DNA of 64,000 bases from Dendrolimus kikuchii (Eukaryota; Arthropoda; Insecta; Lepidoptera; Lasiocampidae), in NCBI GenBank assembly GCA_019925095.2, contig CM034403.1, positions 7,445,690-7,509,689 of the forward strand. The letters are read 5' to 3'. The position numbers were made by a program, and so were the translations under genes. Shown here piece by piece: positions 30,393-41,202 of the stretch (position 1 is the first letter of the stretch; the number at the start of each line of letters is the position of its first letter). The notes under the pieces were generated by a model that saw only the letters and a program-made list of their open reading frames with translations, was not told the DNA's origin and made no database searches.

Positions 30393-30544
30393 ATGAATAA
30401 ATATATCCTGCACGGACAATAAATAAATATATCAAAAGCTTTAAATATCAAGATAAAAATTGAGATTTTTAAATGTCGGACTTAGACCTATAATTGGTCT
30501 GAGATGTCAAGGGTGTATGTGTATTTGATTGTTATGTCCACTTT

Positions 30545-30674
30545 TACGGCGGCAAGCAGGAAAGTGGTTATGAAATGGACAGCCCGGGTATCATAATCAT
30601 AATATGTTCAAATAAGTTGCATAAACATACTCGCGCTGCACATTTCCCTGGCCACTTTCCTGCTTGCTGCCGTA
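30545..30674. mobile_element. 130-bp element with 23-bp terminal inverted repeats
   Basis: Left terminus tacggcggcaagcaggaaag(tgg) and the complement of the right terminus tacggcagcaagcaggaaag(tgg) match at 22 of 23 positions. The 84-bp interior is unrelated. Looks like a MITE; no target duplication is evident in the flanks. Confidence 0.55.
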
Positions 30675-31059
30675 GAATATAATGTAAATGATGCAATTAC
30701 AACTGAAAAAATATAACAATAGTTTTTAATAAATAATTCTACATGTACCTAGGTATGTAGTTAATAAAGGCATATAATAAACTCCGCATACCAACACGAG
30801 TCGTAAACACATCAACGGAATAATTATGAGCTCTCAACTTGCTTGTCTTCTATATTATTATAATAGTCCACAATAAACAACCGTCAAGATGTGAAGCAAA
30901 TAATGTCTAGCATATTATGTCAACATCATAATTTTATTCTAGAGTTATATACCATGGTTATATATGCATATACCTACATTATATTAACCATGTTAAACTT
31001 TATCTTCCTCAAATGACAATCATTATTCAATAATTGATTCTGAAAAGTAAATATAATTA
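30675..31059. other. no recognised gene
   Basis: AT-rich; a short palindrome-like taccatggttatatatgc region around 30950-30995. Confidence 0.35.
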
Positions 31060-31395
31060 ATGGTTTTTTCTTAAGATTCGTCAACTCTCTTTCCTCCCCT
31101 TTCAGTTTTTCCCTATATTTTAGTTAAATATGTGTCTTTACTTTTCATTTTGCATGCTTCTCTACTCTGGCTTATATTTTCTATCACACCAGCACTACAA
31201 ATATTTAAATATATTTACTTTTATACAATCCATCGTAAACGTTCTAGCACACCTTTGTGAATAATTAATGTATTTTTTGGACTACCCTTATTCGCATATT
31301 CAAAGTTCTTTTAGTTTAACATTCTTTCCGTCACATAATTTTCAACGATCCTCATTACGTGCCTATGCTAGTTATCACCGTTATATTTTGTTGTT
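31060..31395 (-). pseudogene. RTE-3-like remnant, strongly diverged
   Basis: The order of blocks (cacaccagcac, acaatccatc, tttagtttaacattctttcc, gtcac) parallels the minus-strand RTE-3 copy at 15711-15955 (cacaccacaa, acaatccatcca, tttaacattctttttgtcac). No frame survives. Identification rests on this block order only. Confidence 0.4.
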
Positions 31396-31437
31396 AATTT
31401 TATGAATTTCATTTAAAACTAGTCCCTCCGAGGTCCT

Positions 31438-31557
31438 CTTTTTGAGGCCGGCAACACATTGATAGCACAGATCTTGCCTGTAGCTGACGGTAAACACTAT
31501 TATATCTATCGTCAGCCTGTATGCTGTACTTTAGCCATAATAAAATCTATATTATAA
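31438..31557 (+). repeat. LINE/SINE 3'-end remnant
   Basis: Contains gaggccggcaacacattgat and a gtagctgacggtaaacac block, then gtcagcctgtatgctgtact and ataataaaatctat. This resembles the standard end of lepidopteran LINEs (ggccggcaac..., gcctgtatgc..., AATAAA). No coding. Confidence 0.4.
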
Positions 31558-31567
31558 CATTCTAAAC

Positions 31568-31681
31568 ATGCCGTGTTTGCACATTGAAGCTGTCGCGGAC
31601 AGAGAGCGCCCCGCCGAAGAACACCTACTCTCCGCGCCCCGCATACCGCCGACGCCCATAGCTCGCACAATTAGCAGCTAG
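31568..31681 (+). other. GC-rich candidate coding segment (possible terminal exon)
   Basis: A sharply GC-rich 120-bp island in AT-rich DNA. The frame ATG 31568 to TAG 31679-31681 reads MPCLHIEAVADRERPAEEHL then LSAPRIPPTPIARTISS, with G/C at most third positions, as in real coding DNA. The 3' splice site needed for a terminal exon is not strong (cattgaag at 31583-31589). No homologous repeat exists in the window. I do not recognise the product. It could also be a GC-rich piece of an unknown retroposon. Confidence 0.25.
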
Positions 31682-32061
31682 ATGTCGGACGGTACGCGGG
31701 ATATAGGAGCGGCCTTGGAGGCAAAAATTATTAATTCCTCATAACACAAACAATTCTCATTGACGACTTACCACTCTCTCTCTCGACTCTCTCACATAAT
31801 TTGTCATACGTACTTCTTTATGTATATTTCTAATTTATGTAAAAGTTTAATAATAATAATTATACAGTCCATTATATCGAGTTTAATTTCCAAACAAGAA
31901 GCAACTGCCACCAATAGAAGTTATAAAAAACCAACTAGAGTAGAATATAATATAGAATTACCTATAGACGATGGAGAACACTGCATTTTTTGTAGGTCTT
32001 GTTTATTTGTTCGGGATTCATCGGGCCGATTTCGATGCAGTTTTCGCTGATCAACAACAAA
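31682..32061. other. no recognised gene
   Basis: Includes the start of a Helitron-like region; otherwise AT-rich. A 96-codon plus frame (31760-32050) shows no domain. Confidence 0.35.
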
Positions 32062-32395
32062 TTTTGAGACTTAAAATCTGCGCTACTTTTTATCCCGGGC
32101 ATCCAGCGACAATTTTTCTGGGAATGATATAAATTGGCTAGATTGAAAAAAATAATCAAATTTCGATGCGAAATTTTCACTACTCAATAAAATCTTTAGT
32201 AACACAATTGTAGTTGTGTATGTCTTTAGTAACATTACTTATCCAGAGTTTTTACGGGAATTTCCGGGATTTATGTATTTTCGTAATAAAAAGTCCATTG
32301 CCCTGCCGAAAATAACCTTTGATTCTATATTGAGCAAAAAAAACTGTAATGTTTGTTACCTGTCCAACGTGGACAAAGTCGCGGGCAAATGCTAG
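32062..32395 (+). mobile_element. Helitron-like element 3' end, plus strand
   Basis: Shares ctgcgctactttttatcccg, gacaatttttctgggaatga-type and acgggaatttccgggat-type blocks with the minus-strand relatives at 25640-26300 and 35752-36165, and ends aagtcgcgggcaaatgctag followed by T. A small hairpin gtccaacgtggac precedes the end. The CTAG-T end with a nearby hairpin is the Helitron signature, so the class is inferred. Non-autonomous, no helicase. Confidence 0.5.
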
Positions 32396-32801
32396 TATTA
32401 AATAATAACTTGACATCATAAACTGACTAGCTGAACAACAGTTATAAGAATAAAATTGAAATGCAAATATTATTTTTATGTGACACACTTCATTCAGATA
32501 TGCATATAAAAGAGCATATATCGTCTGTCTTTTGTGTGTAACGATCATTATGCTCTCTAATTTATGTAACTTTAAAATAATTATTTCAAATGTTAGTTCA
32601 GAGCAATAAAGCTATCCTACTTCCTGTAGTTATGTAAATTTGAAATAGTCTTAGTTGCATCATTGTAAAAAAATGTATTCAAAATTCCACACACACATCT
32701 ATAATATTATCCACATCTGGTTAAAATTCCGTTTGTTTGTAACAATGTGTTAAATATTCTAGGCCATAAGAAAACTAGACTATTGCCTAAAATATGGGAG
32801 A
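32396..32801. other. AT-rich non-coding stretch
   Basis: No supported gene or repeat. Confidence 0.4.
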
Positions 32802-33112
32802 AGAACCTTGCTAGTGTAATGGTCAACGCACTCGTATTCTAAGCGCAAAGGGCGCAGGTTCGATTGCTGTTCGAAGGGCATGCACCTCTTAGGCAGTTTT
32901 CTGACCTAATTTGTATGTTGTTACAATTATCACGTGTTAAAGGTGAAGGAAAAACATTACGATGAATCCTGCACCGATCGAGGTGACCGATGTATCAAAC
33001 CCGTCAATTCGCCTTAAACAAGAGTGGAGGGTATACTGCCCGTCCCTCCTTAAAAAAAAGGGGGGGGGGGACAGCCTAGCAGTGGGACGTTTATGGACTG
33101 TTATTATTTCTT
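32802..33112 (+). mobile_element. tRNA-headed SINE, plus strand
   Basis: Head with A-box-like ctagtgtaatggtcaacgca and B-box ggttcgattgc (about 32869-32880), followed by cagttttctgacctaatttg, ggtgaaggaaaaacattacg and gatgaatcctgcac, and ending cagcctagcagtgggacgtt. The A- and B-boxes would recruit polymerase III. No mature tRNA fold is complete, so it is not a tRNA gene. The same family is at 6304-7072. A run of about 12 Gs (33060-33070) interrupts the tail. Confidence 0.65.
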
Positions 33113-33758
33113 TTTATGGAGGAAGAATACCAGAGCGCGAGGTGACGCGAATAACACGCGCCATAGACAGTTACACGATCCAAAGGTATGGTAAGGTCTA
33201 TACCAAGTTCTCCAGACTGAATTCTAGAGATTTCCTCAATTTAAAAAAATATTATGTCAGAAGTAACATGACATCTAGACTGTCGTGATTATTAGATACC
33301 TTTTAGTATTTAACTCGAATTATGCATCCAAGAGTCAAAATTTTAATGCCTTCCCTTAGACGAACAAAATAGATAGACAGCCCAGAGCTCACAGAGTGAA
33401 GCCGGCTAAAGGAAGCTGATTTTGGAATAGAAAGCCGATCGCGCCGTAGTACGTTACGAGAACTTAATATTAAATACTCCAATGCTACAGGTAAAGATGG
33501 AATAGTTTGAAATGGATAGACCTATTACAATACCTTGTTATTTCTTACAAGATATTTTTTTAGATGATTTCGAATTGCGTCTTTAGAAGACTAATGTAAA
33601 ACATTTTCTACTGTAATATCTAACGTTAGATGTGGCTCAAATTGTTTAATAGCAGGTTCCTACATCGTACCGACCGTCCATTGCCTGCTTTACTCTCGGT
33701 TAAAATTTGATATAAGCTCCATATTTTTGTTTATCCATAGTTTGTTTGTTCCTCGGAT
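33113..33758. other. no recognised gene
   Basis: AT-rich with a modest GC patch at 33385-33470. Nothing recognised. Confidence 0.4.
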
Positions 33759-34335
33759 ATCTAGTAATTATAGGGCAAATTCTTATTTTAATCGTGTGTC
33801 AAATAATTATAATCTTTTAGCTGTTACACATGATATATATTTATTTATTAGTAATCCACAAAATCTTAAGACGGCCCTGGTAAAGCATTGGTCTGAAAAT
33901 TAACAAGTTTTATGTAACAGGTCAGTTTTAAAATGATTTATTTTCTTTTTATTTCTTAATTTCCTCTTTTTAATTTAATTTATAGAACGTAAAATATTTA
34001 CTAGCAAGCATTATAGCTATCTACATGTGGAAACATGTAGATAGCTATAATGCTTGTACTCAGTTATAAACCGTTTGTTTTCCGAATAAAATAAAATAAA
34101 ATATATCTTATGTTAAAATTCAACCGATGGTAGGGCAAGTGAATTAATTGTAAGATATGTATATCTAGTAAATATAGGGCAAATTCTTATTTTAATCGTG
34201 TGTCAATTAACTAAATATTTTAGCTGTTACACGTGATATAGATTTAGTTATTACTAATCCACAAAATGTTAAGACGGTCCTGGTAAAACACTCGTCTGAA
34301 TATTAGCGGGTTGCATTTAATAGGTCAGTTTTAAC
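33759..34335. repeat. ~175-bp direct repeats flanking a perfect hairpin
   Basis: 33759-33934 and 34163-34335 start atctagta and share atagggcaaattcttatttt, aatcgtgtgtcaa, ttttagctgttacac and gacgg(c/t)cctggtaaa, ending caggtcagttttaa/taggtcagttttaa; overall roughly 85% identical by eye, 404 bp apart. Between them, 34005-34056 is a perfect stem of 24 bp with loop ggaa. The left repeat is preceded by ggat and the right by tgtat, so no duplication is evident. Could be tandem duplication followed by a hairpin insertion. Confidence 0.6.
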
Positions 34336-34615
34336 ATAATCCAACCTCATTTTTTTTGAACGCCATATAAAAATTTTGAAACAATATACCAAAACAATTT
34401 AGAATTAGGTACAAATGGCGGTTTTTACCGCTGATAGCGATTTCTTCTAGACATTCTTGGAAGGGAGAGGGAAATATGGCACAAAAGCTAGGGTAGGGTA
34501 TTTTATAAGCTAGTACAATGAAGACATTTATAAATAATCTAATACAATAAAAGAAAACTTATTTGTATTGTATTCCACCCATAGTCCCTCAAGACTATAA
34601 GTAGAATACTGAACC
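34336..34615. other. no recognised gene
   Basis: AT-rich spacer; the right part (34540-34615) may be 3' UTR of the adjacent RLE-element relic. Confidence 0.35.
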
Positions 34616-34699
34616 TAGATCACAGTCTTCTATGGGCAAAGTGCCCAGAAGGCTGGCTATGTTTTCTCGCTGGATCGCCATACTGATCCGTTGCCCGAG
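34616..34699 (-). pseudogene. C-terminal relic of an RLE retrotransposon
   Basis: The minus strand reads LGQRISMAIQRENIASLLGT then LPIEDCDL and a stop. This aligns with residues 925-950 of the intact 957-aa protein (LAQRISIAIQRGNVASLLGT). Heavily 5'-truncated. GTLPIED rather than GTFPTES places it nearer the copy at 63864-63996, pointing to a second subfamily. Confidence 0.75.
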
Positions 34700-35202
34700 G
34701 AATTTATTTTCATTTCATTTATTACATTCAAACTACGGTAGAGTGGAACTCATACATACCTTCAGCTCTATGATGAATAGCACGAAGTTGGCAATTGGCG
34801 ACATTCCTAAGCATAGCTAACATGAATTAACCATAGAGTTGCGTAACTAGGCCTTGACTTACGGACGAACTCGTATACGACATACCAAATCCCGATTTAA
34901 ATACTAGTTTGAAATCAAATGCAGATCGTATTCTGTTTTTTATTATCTTGTATTTTTTTTTCTCGAAAACCTAAATATGTATATTATTATTAAGTAGTAG
35001 CACGCCTCTACACTATGATATATAGTCGGGAATAATTTTAAGAAGTAACCATGCACAAGTAGACCTCTGGCATGAAGAGTTTCTATATAATATACAGTTG
35101 GCTAAATGACATAATAATTATGCTACAATAAATTATAACTCTATACACATGTAAGAAAGGCTTTATAAACTATTATTTTATATGTAATTTAAATACAGAT
35201 AG
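34700..35202. other. no recognised gene
   Basis: AT-rich, nothing supported. Confidence 0.4.
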
Positions 35203-35330
35203 TTAAATAACACTTTATTGTTCACCAAAAAACATACACAAAACTTCAGTTACAATATTTTTAATCAAAAGAATAAGCAGCCTATATCGCTTAGAGCGAT
35301 CTCTTTCAGACAACCTAACTTATAGAATAT
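35203..35330 (-). repeat. Family E retroposon 3' segment, minus strand
   Basis: On the minus strand: ggttgtctgaaagagatcgc then tctaagcgatataggctgct and ending ggtgaacaataaagtgttat. The agagatcgct...agcgata hairpin and the AATAAAGTG end match the other three copies. Confidence 0.6.
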
Positions 35331-35403
35331 TCATATATATCATATAGCTAATCTTACGATGTAGGTGGTGTTACATAAATTAATTTTTTTAAAGACATTC
35401 TAA

Positions 35404-35487
35404 CGGTTTTATTCATATTGAGTTAGAGTATGCTTAAAAACTTTAAAGAAGCCTAGAAACTTGCTCTAACTCAATATGAATAAGATA
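35404..35487. mobile_element. 84-bp hairpin MITE (tcttattcata family)
   Basis: Arms ttattcatattgagttagag (35409-35428) and its perfect complement (35464-35483). Core ctttaaagaagcctag is shared in part with the 16.4-kb copy (aaagaagcct). Confidence 0.7.
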
Positions 35488-35499
35488 AATATATAATAA

Positions 35500-35728
35500 T
35501 AATAATCAGCAGACGAATACACATATTGTATATCCCCAAATAAATCAAGTTACGCTTGTATAAAATACACAGAAAAATGTCATCAAAATCGGTAAAATCG
35601 TTCTCAAGTTATGCGCGTACATTCTACGATTTCAGCAAAATGAAAAAAACATCAAAATCGGTTGAGTAGTTTCGGAGTTCATCACGATCAAACACAGTGA
35701 CAGGGAATTTTGATATATATAGAAGATA
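35500..35728 (+). repeat. repeat segment with 'aaaatcggt' blocks
   Basis: Two copies of catcaaaatcggt(t/a) at about 35581 and 35652, followed by gagtagtttcggagttcatc and ttttgatatatatagaaga. Common in lepidopteran Helitron-like or MITE tails; class uncertain. Confidence 0.4.
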
Positions 35729-35751
35729 GACAGTAGAAAGAAGAAAGAAGA

Positions 35752-36165
35752 CATGCCTGCGACTTCGTTTACGCTTGACTTGAATTTCCCGCGGGATTCC
35801 CGGGACATAAAATACCGCAACGTTTGAAAAATACTGAAGCTATCGTTTTAATGAAAGCTGTGTCGGAATAAGCTAATTTTTACCCACCCGAACAACTAGA
35901 AACCGGGAAAATTTCCGCGGAATTCCAAGGATAAAAAATATGACACATTTTATTACATTAAAGCTATCGATCAGTAAAATAATCACATTAGAATTGGATT
36001 TTTTTTAATCTGGCTATTTTAAATCATTCCCAGAAAAGTAGCGCTGAGTTTAAGTCTAAGAATTAGCTGTCGATCAGTGAAAACCGCATCGAAATTGGCT
36101 CAGTAGTTTTTATCTCGTTTTACGTCGTACGTTTATCCCGAACAAACAAACAAGAAATCTAAAAA
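35752..36165 (-). mobile_element. Helitron-like repeat, minus strand, uninterrupted
   Basis: Minus-strand end atgcctgcgacttcgtttac at the left; contains gaaagctgtgtcggaataag, atttccgcggaattccaagg, gtagcgctgagtttaagtct and ends tttatcccgaacaaacaaac. It gives the full order of blocks against which the interrupted copy (25640-26300) can be read. No coding capacity. Confidence 0.55.
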
Positions 36166-36289
36166 AATAAAATAAAATCGTTTAAATAGTGTATCCCAAT
36201 GGTTTCTTTAAATACCTATAACTATATCTATACGTTGATACAGGTAAACAAAATTAAAGTGTCTATTTGTAATGTCAAAATAAAAATGT

Positions 36290-36516
36290 GAAAAAATCAG
36301 GGGGAATAAAACGGTGATTCCGGAAATGTAATATTTAGAATTTTTATCTGTCTGTCTGTCTGTCTGGATGCTTCGGCTAATATCTGAAACGGCTGGACCG
36401 ATTTTAACCGGTCTTTCACTGACAAATAGCTGATGTTATAAGGAGTGACTAAGGCTACTTTTTTTTAGGGTTCCGCGAAAAAAAGATTCACAAAAGCGAA
36501 TTCGCGGGCACAGCTA
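36290..36516 (+). mobile_element. Helitron-like element, plus strand
   Basis: Starts near a tctgtctgtctgtctgtctg tract, contains gacaaatagctgatgttata and tagggttccgcgaaaaa, and ends gcgaattcgcgggcacagct plus ag. The palindrome gcgaattcgc lies 8 nt before CTAG, in the position of a Helitron terminal hairpin. It is the single-unit counterpart of 26890-27330. Confidence 0.55.
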
Positions 36517-37337
36517 GTAGTTAAATAGATTTATGTTACTTTTATAATTTATTATATAGTTTTAATTACTGTTTAAAATAATATTAATGCCCTATTTACC
36601 GCCTTCAACTTGTACAAAATTATGATTCAAAATTATGCACATGCGTTCAATATTTAGGCAAAGTTCAGGCCGGGACGTTTTGTAAGATGATATAAAGTAT
36701 GTAAATTGATGTAACTGTCATCTAACTATATTATAATATCAGCTTAAAAATTCCTGCTGCAGCATACCCACGTCGGTAGTCTAAGGTGGATTGATGGGTT
36801 TCAGACATCGTTTATTTCGTTGTGGATGCTTTTTCTCTCAGTCAGCACATGGTAATTGTAATATTTTGTATGACCCTGAAGGCAGAGATTAAAATGGAGA
36901 ACATACTCGAGCTCATGACAAAGAAACTGGCGAGTGAGTTCTTATAGTACGCAGTATTTAATGTTAAAAAGGTAATTAAAAAAAATAAGGTCAGTAATAA
37001 TGCTACTATATAATTGTATACACCTCTGTAAAAATGAATAATAAGTTAGTAATAGTAGTCATAAGTTAATTTCAAATTTATAAAAACTGTATTAGAAGTC
37101 TATGTAGTTTTCATTAAAATTTGTAATAGAATAAGAAATTGTACTTGACATAAGAGACTGTAATAGACTAAGAATTAAATGTATGGTTAAAAGAATTTTC
37201 ACAAAAGAAAGACAGAGATAAATAAAAGATTATACCTACCCAATTAATATCCCAAAATAGAAACTATGATAATAAAGATAAAAAGAACCTCTTTCCTGCT
37301 ACAAGAAAGAAGAAAGGCGAAGAAAAAATTTGTATGA
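36517..37337. other. no gene; possible worn SINE fragment
   Basis: At 36779-36860 (gtctaaggtggattgatggg, then cacatggtaattgtaat) the complement weakly resembles the tRNA-SINE body and tail. The remainder is AT-rich. Confidence 0.3.
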
Positions 37338-37641
37338 TTTTTTCTTATTGCATGAGTACATTAGACAGGCAGACGGCCCACCTAATGGTAAGCGGTTACC
37401 ATCGCCTATGGACATTTGCAACACCAAAGGCGTTACAAATGCGCTGCTGCTCTCTCGAGGGAGTGTGGAACCTGGCTACTAATGCTGGAACACAACTCAA
37501 GGTTATTATGGCGGCATACTCTAGAGCATGGGTGGTAGCCATCCAGACGGGCAGATACCCTACCACGTGGCTGTGGGTTGTTTTGTCGCCTCTTACGACA
37601 GGCCGCCCGGCCGCAGGAAATTGTATTATTTTTCACGGATC
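37338..37641 (-). mobile_element. Family A SINE-like element, minus strand
   Basis: From tttttcttattgcatgagta to ttgtattatttttcacggat; all middle blocks present (ttaccatcgcctatggacat, ggcggcatactctagagcat). The 5' terminus is altered: tttctccgttcctgcacgg is reduced to tttttcacgg. Confidence 0.7.
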
Positions 37642-37685
37642 GATGTGAATGATAATAGATACATTAAGTCAACAATATTTTTTTA

Positions 37686-37782
37686 CGGTCTTATTCATAA
37701 AGAGATAGAATAAGTCTGAACGCTTCTTTATGGTTCTTAAAAAAGCGTTCAAACTTAATCTAAGTATCTATGAATAAGATCG
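37686..37782. mobile_element. 97-bp hairpin MITE (tcttattcata family, diverged)
   Basis: Termini cggtcttattcata and complement tatgaataagatcg; inner pairing around gaacgcttctttatgg / aaaaaagcgttc. Shares only the outer ~14 bp with the 16.4- and 35.4-kb copies, so it is a separate subfamily. Confidence 0.6.
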
Positions 37783-38234
37783 TCAGTGACATTTGAATGT
37801 GAAGCAGGATAAACCTCGAATTGAACCATAATAATATTTCTTAATAACTTTTTTATTTAAGCCAATAGATGGGTAAATATTACCATTTCAAGTCCTTAGA
37901 AGTTTCCTTCCTCTAACTTTGAACTAAGTTATGAACATGACACATATGTAAATAGTCTAAGCACTAGTACTTTACTTTGTTAGTATTACTAACATAGATT
38001 AAGTGGAAATTGTTATTAAAAGACTAACACCATAATACAAAATACTTAGCATGAACAACTAGCGTGTGCGAAATAATAAAACAAAGTCCTTTTTCTGTAA
38101 CTTATGAATGCTATCGACCTTAGAATACGTAGTTTCAAAATAAAAACTAAATAATAAAAGTATTCACGGGGATTGAGGTAGAATAGGAACTAATACGTAT
38201 TTTGAAGAAAAAATTGGTTTGAACCATATTTGTT
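37783..38234. other. no recognised gene
   Basis: AT-rich. Confidence 0.4.
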
Positions 38235-38365
38235 GAGTAGTTTTTGAGACAATGTTTTCTAATAAATGCTTTTCAAGAGTTCCGTAGTCAATTGACAAAA
38301 ATAATAGATGTTTGTCAACTCTAAAAATTCCTTTAATATGCGTGGACTGACAAGCACTTGGCCGC
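38235..38365 (-). repeat. old dispersed repeat shared with 5590-5715
   Basis: Contains gagtagtttttgagacaatg, caagagttccgtagtcaat, tagatgtttgtcaac and gtggactgacaagcactt, aligned block by block with the first copy. A repeated ACGT-type run (acgtacgtacgtaac) lies next to it at 38398-38413. Confidence 0.4.
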
Positions 38366-39809
38366 TTTTTGAATGTTGTACAATAACATACGTACCATAC
38401 GTACGTACGTAACATACATACAATAATTATGTCTGTGTGAAATAATGCGCACATTTTTTGCCGTTGACTGTACTTCACTAAGTAAGGACAAACAAATACT
38501 TAGTAGTAAACTAACAATACTATCAACATTCAAGATAAAATTTAACAACAAAATGTTAAATGAAAAGAAATGACTGTAACTTTCTTAAAGGATTCTTTAT
38601 GCCATTTAAATATATTAAAACATTGTATGTTAAAACATGTTGTTTCATTTATTATCAATATGAATGGTTAATATAATACAGTTGGTTGCAAGTGGTGGAC
38701 CTAATTATAGTAATTATACGACCTGGTGATAACCTATAGTAAGTTGCGAATGTAAACACTGCACAACTGGGTTGCAAGATTGCGATCTAAGTACGTTCAT
38801 ATACTTTTACTTAGCAACTGATTGTTTGGCAACTACCCGGTTTAAAGAGCTCAAAAAATGACTACATTTGACACATAAATAAGTGCGCTTTAACGCCTAG
38901 CATTAATTGGGTCTGTAGCAGATTTTCCAGTAGGCTGAGTAGTCTAGGGCGTAGGGCGATAGATTTTAGGACCAGCTTGGGAGTCAACATGTTTTATGTC
39001 TTACAAAAATTAAAAGATTCATGCTTATTTACCTACTAAACACTATTAGATCTACACAAACAATTCAACGTGTAATATGTTTCAACAATTAGATAATTTT
39101 TCTACTATTTACATAGTCGAAATAATGATACTAATTATGGGAAAAGAGTCGTGTAACTAAGACGATAGTGCACAAATCAATATAAAGTTACAATTTCAAT
39201 GACAAAGCTTTGTAATTAATTTAAATGTGAACTAATTTATCGATTGTAGGGGTTGGTAGAGGCGGCAAAATTTATATAGCCTATTAGTGGTATGTGCATA
39301 TCCGCCACTGAGTTAACAAGTCCTTGTTTGAAAACTACCCAGTTTAACAATCTCGAAAAATAAATAAATATGACCCAGAAATAAGCGTAATGTTGTAATA
39401 GTTGCACTTTAACTTCTTCCAACAACCGGGTATATATACTGCATACGATCGGTTACTTGCCCATTATTACTGTTACAAGGTCGATCGTGTGATGCACTTT
39501 AGAAAAATTAACAAAATTACAGTTCAAAGTTCTATGACGAATCATTCACGATTCTCTTATAATGATGACTATAATGGGCAACTGTAAGTCAGTGATATAC
39601 CTATAGCTTGATATATAGGTTATATATTGTATATTAATTTGTATTTTCAAAATTTTGTTTGTATATACTCTTTGTTTGTTCTTTTTTTATGGCATAATAT
39701 GATTATCCTATTTGACGGAATACAAACTACGAGTATTCTATTATATTCTTCACTGTTTTCGAAACTAAATATGTATTACTTTAGATATTTTAGAAAATAT
39801 ATAGAAGTA
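38366..39809. other. no gene; two distantly similar segments
   Basis: Around 38828-38895 (caactacccggtttaaagag, aaataagtgcg) and 39331-39390 (aaactacccagtttaacaat, aaataagcgta) there is a weak direct repeat about 500 bp apart. Both may be fragments of one old interspersed repeat. No coding. Confidence 0.35.
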
Positions 39810-40198
39810 CTAGATGACCCGGCAAATTTCGTACCGCCTCAGAATCAATAAATAATAAAAACGTTGGTTTCTGAACGACGGGATGAACATCAAACGTTTG
39901 ACATTCAAAACCAAAAAAATAAAAAAAACTTCACTTTTAAATTTAATTTGATTTCTGAACGACTTTTCAATTTAATTGATTTCTAAACGACGGGACGAAC
40001 ATCAAATGTTTGACAAATAGGAATAGTTTCTAAGGGAATGAGAAATTGTTGGTTTTACTGTATTCCAAGCATTTTTTTCATATTTACTCACCTTTTAAAC
40101 CTTTCCTGGACTTCCACAAATAATTCAAAACTAAAATTAGCCAAATCTTTCCAGCCGTTCTCGAGTTTTAGCGAGTCTAACGAACAGCAATTGATTGA

Positions 40199-40262
<64 letters not shown>
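39810..40262 (-). mobile_element. Helitron-like repeat ending in a (TA)n tract, minus strand
   Basis: Begins actagatgacccggcaaatt (CTAG at 39810-39813 as a minus-strand 3' end), contains two copies of gacgggatgaacatcaaa-like sequence (39880, 39991) and ccagccgttctcgagtttta, then gtctaacgaacagcaattga and a (TA)30 tract at 40201-40260. I recognise the ctaga(t)gacccggcaaa end from insect repeats. Non-coding. Confidence 0.5.
40201..40260. repeat. (TA)30 microsatellite
   Basis: Uninterrupted TA dinucleotides at the end of the adjacent repeat. The long translated frame of alternating I and Y here is an artefact. Confidence 0.95.
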
Positions 40263-40482
40263 TGTGTATATATTATTAAAATTTGTTTTTAAAATTTTCA
40301 TAATATTAACCAAAAAGGATAAAATTAATAAATATTTTGCATTTTTATTTTATTTAGAATAAATAAAGTAACTATCCAAGCAATATGTTGGACCAAAGAT
40401 CTTTGATTTAAGAACAAAACTATATATTTCCAACTATCTAGTGTAATATATAATCAAGCTATAGTTTGACGAATCAGCGATA

Positions 40483-40772
40483 TCTTTATATATAAAAGTC
40501 TACTGTTTGTGTGTATGTCACGAACTCCTAAATGGTTGAACCGTTTTTGATAAATTTTATTGTATATCTTCGGTTTCGAGAATGGTTTAGATTTACCATT
40601 GAACCCGATAAATGGTGCTGGAATCGGGTTCCAGGATTTTGACGAAATTATTATGTGTTTGAGTGGGCGTCTTCGATGGTTTAAATCCACAATTGGATCC
40701 AGTAGGTGGCGCTGCTACCAGGACCTAGATTTTTATTTTTCAGAGCAGGACCACATCTACCGCGCTCGCTAT
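40483..40772 (+). mobile_element. Helitron-like family H1, near-complete copy
   Basis: Starts A|TC (tctttatatataaaagtcta) and shares cacgaactcctaaatggttg, ttggatccagtaggtggcgc and tttttatttttcagagcagg with 54064-54272. The end reads cgcgctcgctatt, with the expected CTAG mutated to CTAT and the terminal hairpin degenerate. Longer than the 54-kb copy by about 80 bp. Non-autonomous. Confidence 0.55.
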
Positions 40773-41202
40773 TAATTTATAATCTAGCTATAGCTTGACT
40801 AGTCAACCATATCTTTACAATTTTTCAATTTCAAAAACTCGTTTCTAAGGGACACGATAGGCATAAAACATGTTACAAAAGCAATTTTAATTAATTAACA
40901 ATTTGCCCGCATGCAGATGTAACTCTTTAATTAATGGATTGCGTACATCACAATTATTATAGCGGCCGAGTCAGTTAATTCGTGCACCATGTAATGGCTA
41001 TTGTTTTAATTGCGTAACATACTGCAATTGTTAAGTAATTATTATGTACTAGATATTGGACGAAATTGAAAAGAATATAATTAAGATGTATGTATAATCA
41101 GATATTACATTAGATGTTAGCGATATACAATTTACTAAGCAGCTGTGTCCGCGATCTCATTCAAGCGGGATTACTTAACACTGTTTTTTAAGTACGCAGT
41201 CT
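40773..41202. other. no gene; short Helitron-end scrap
   Basis: At 41141-41175 agcagctgtgtccgcgatct resembles the minus-strand Helitron-like end (agctgtgcccgcgacttcg). Otherwise AT-rich. Confidence 0.35.

Noticed and set aside
32802..32890. Apparent tRNA gene (plus strand)
   Set aside because: Same SINE family; no complete cloverleaf.
40038..40292. 84-codon frame with alternating I and Y
   Set aside because: Caused by the (TA)30 tract.
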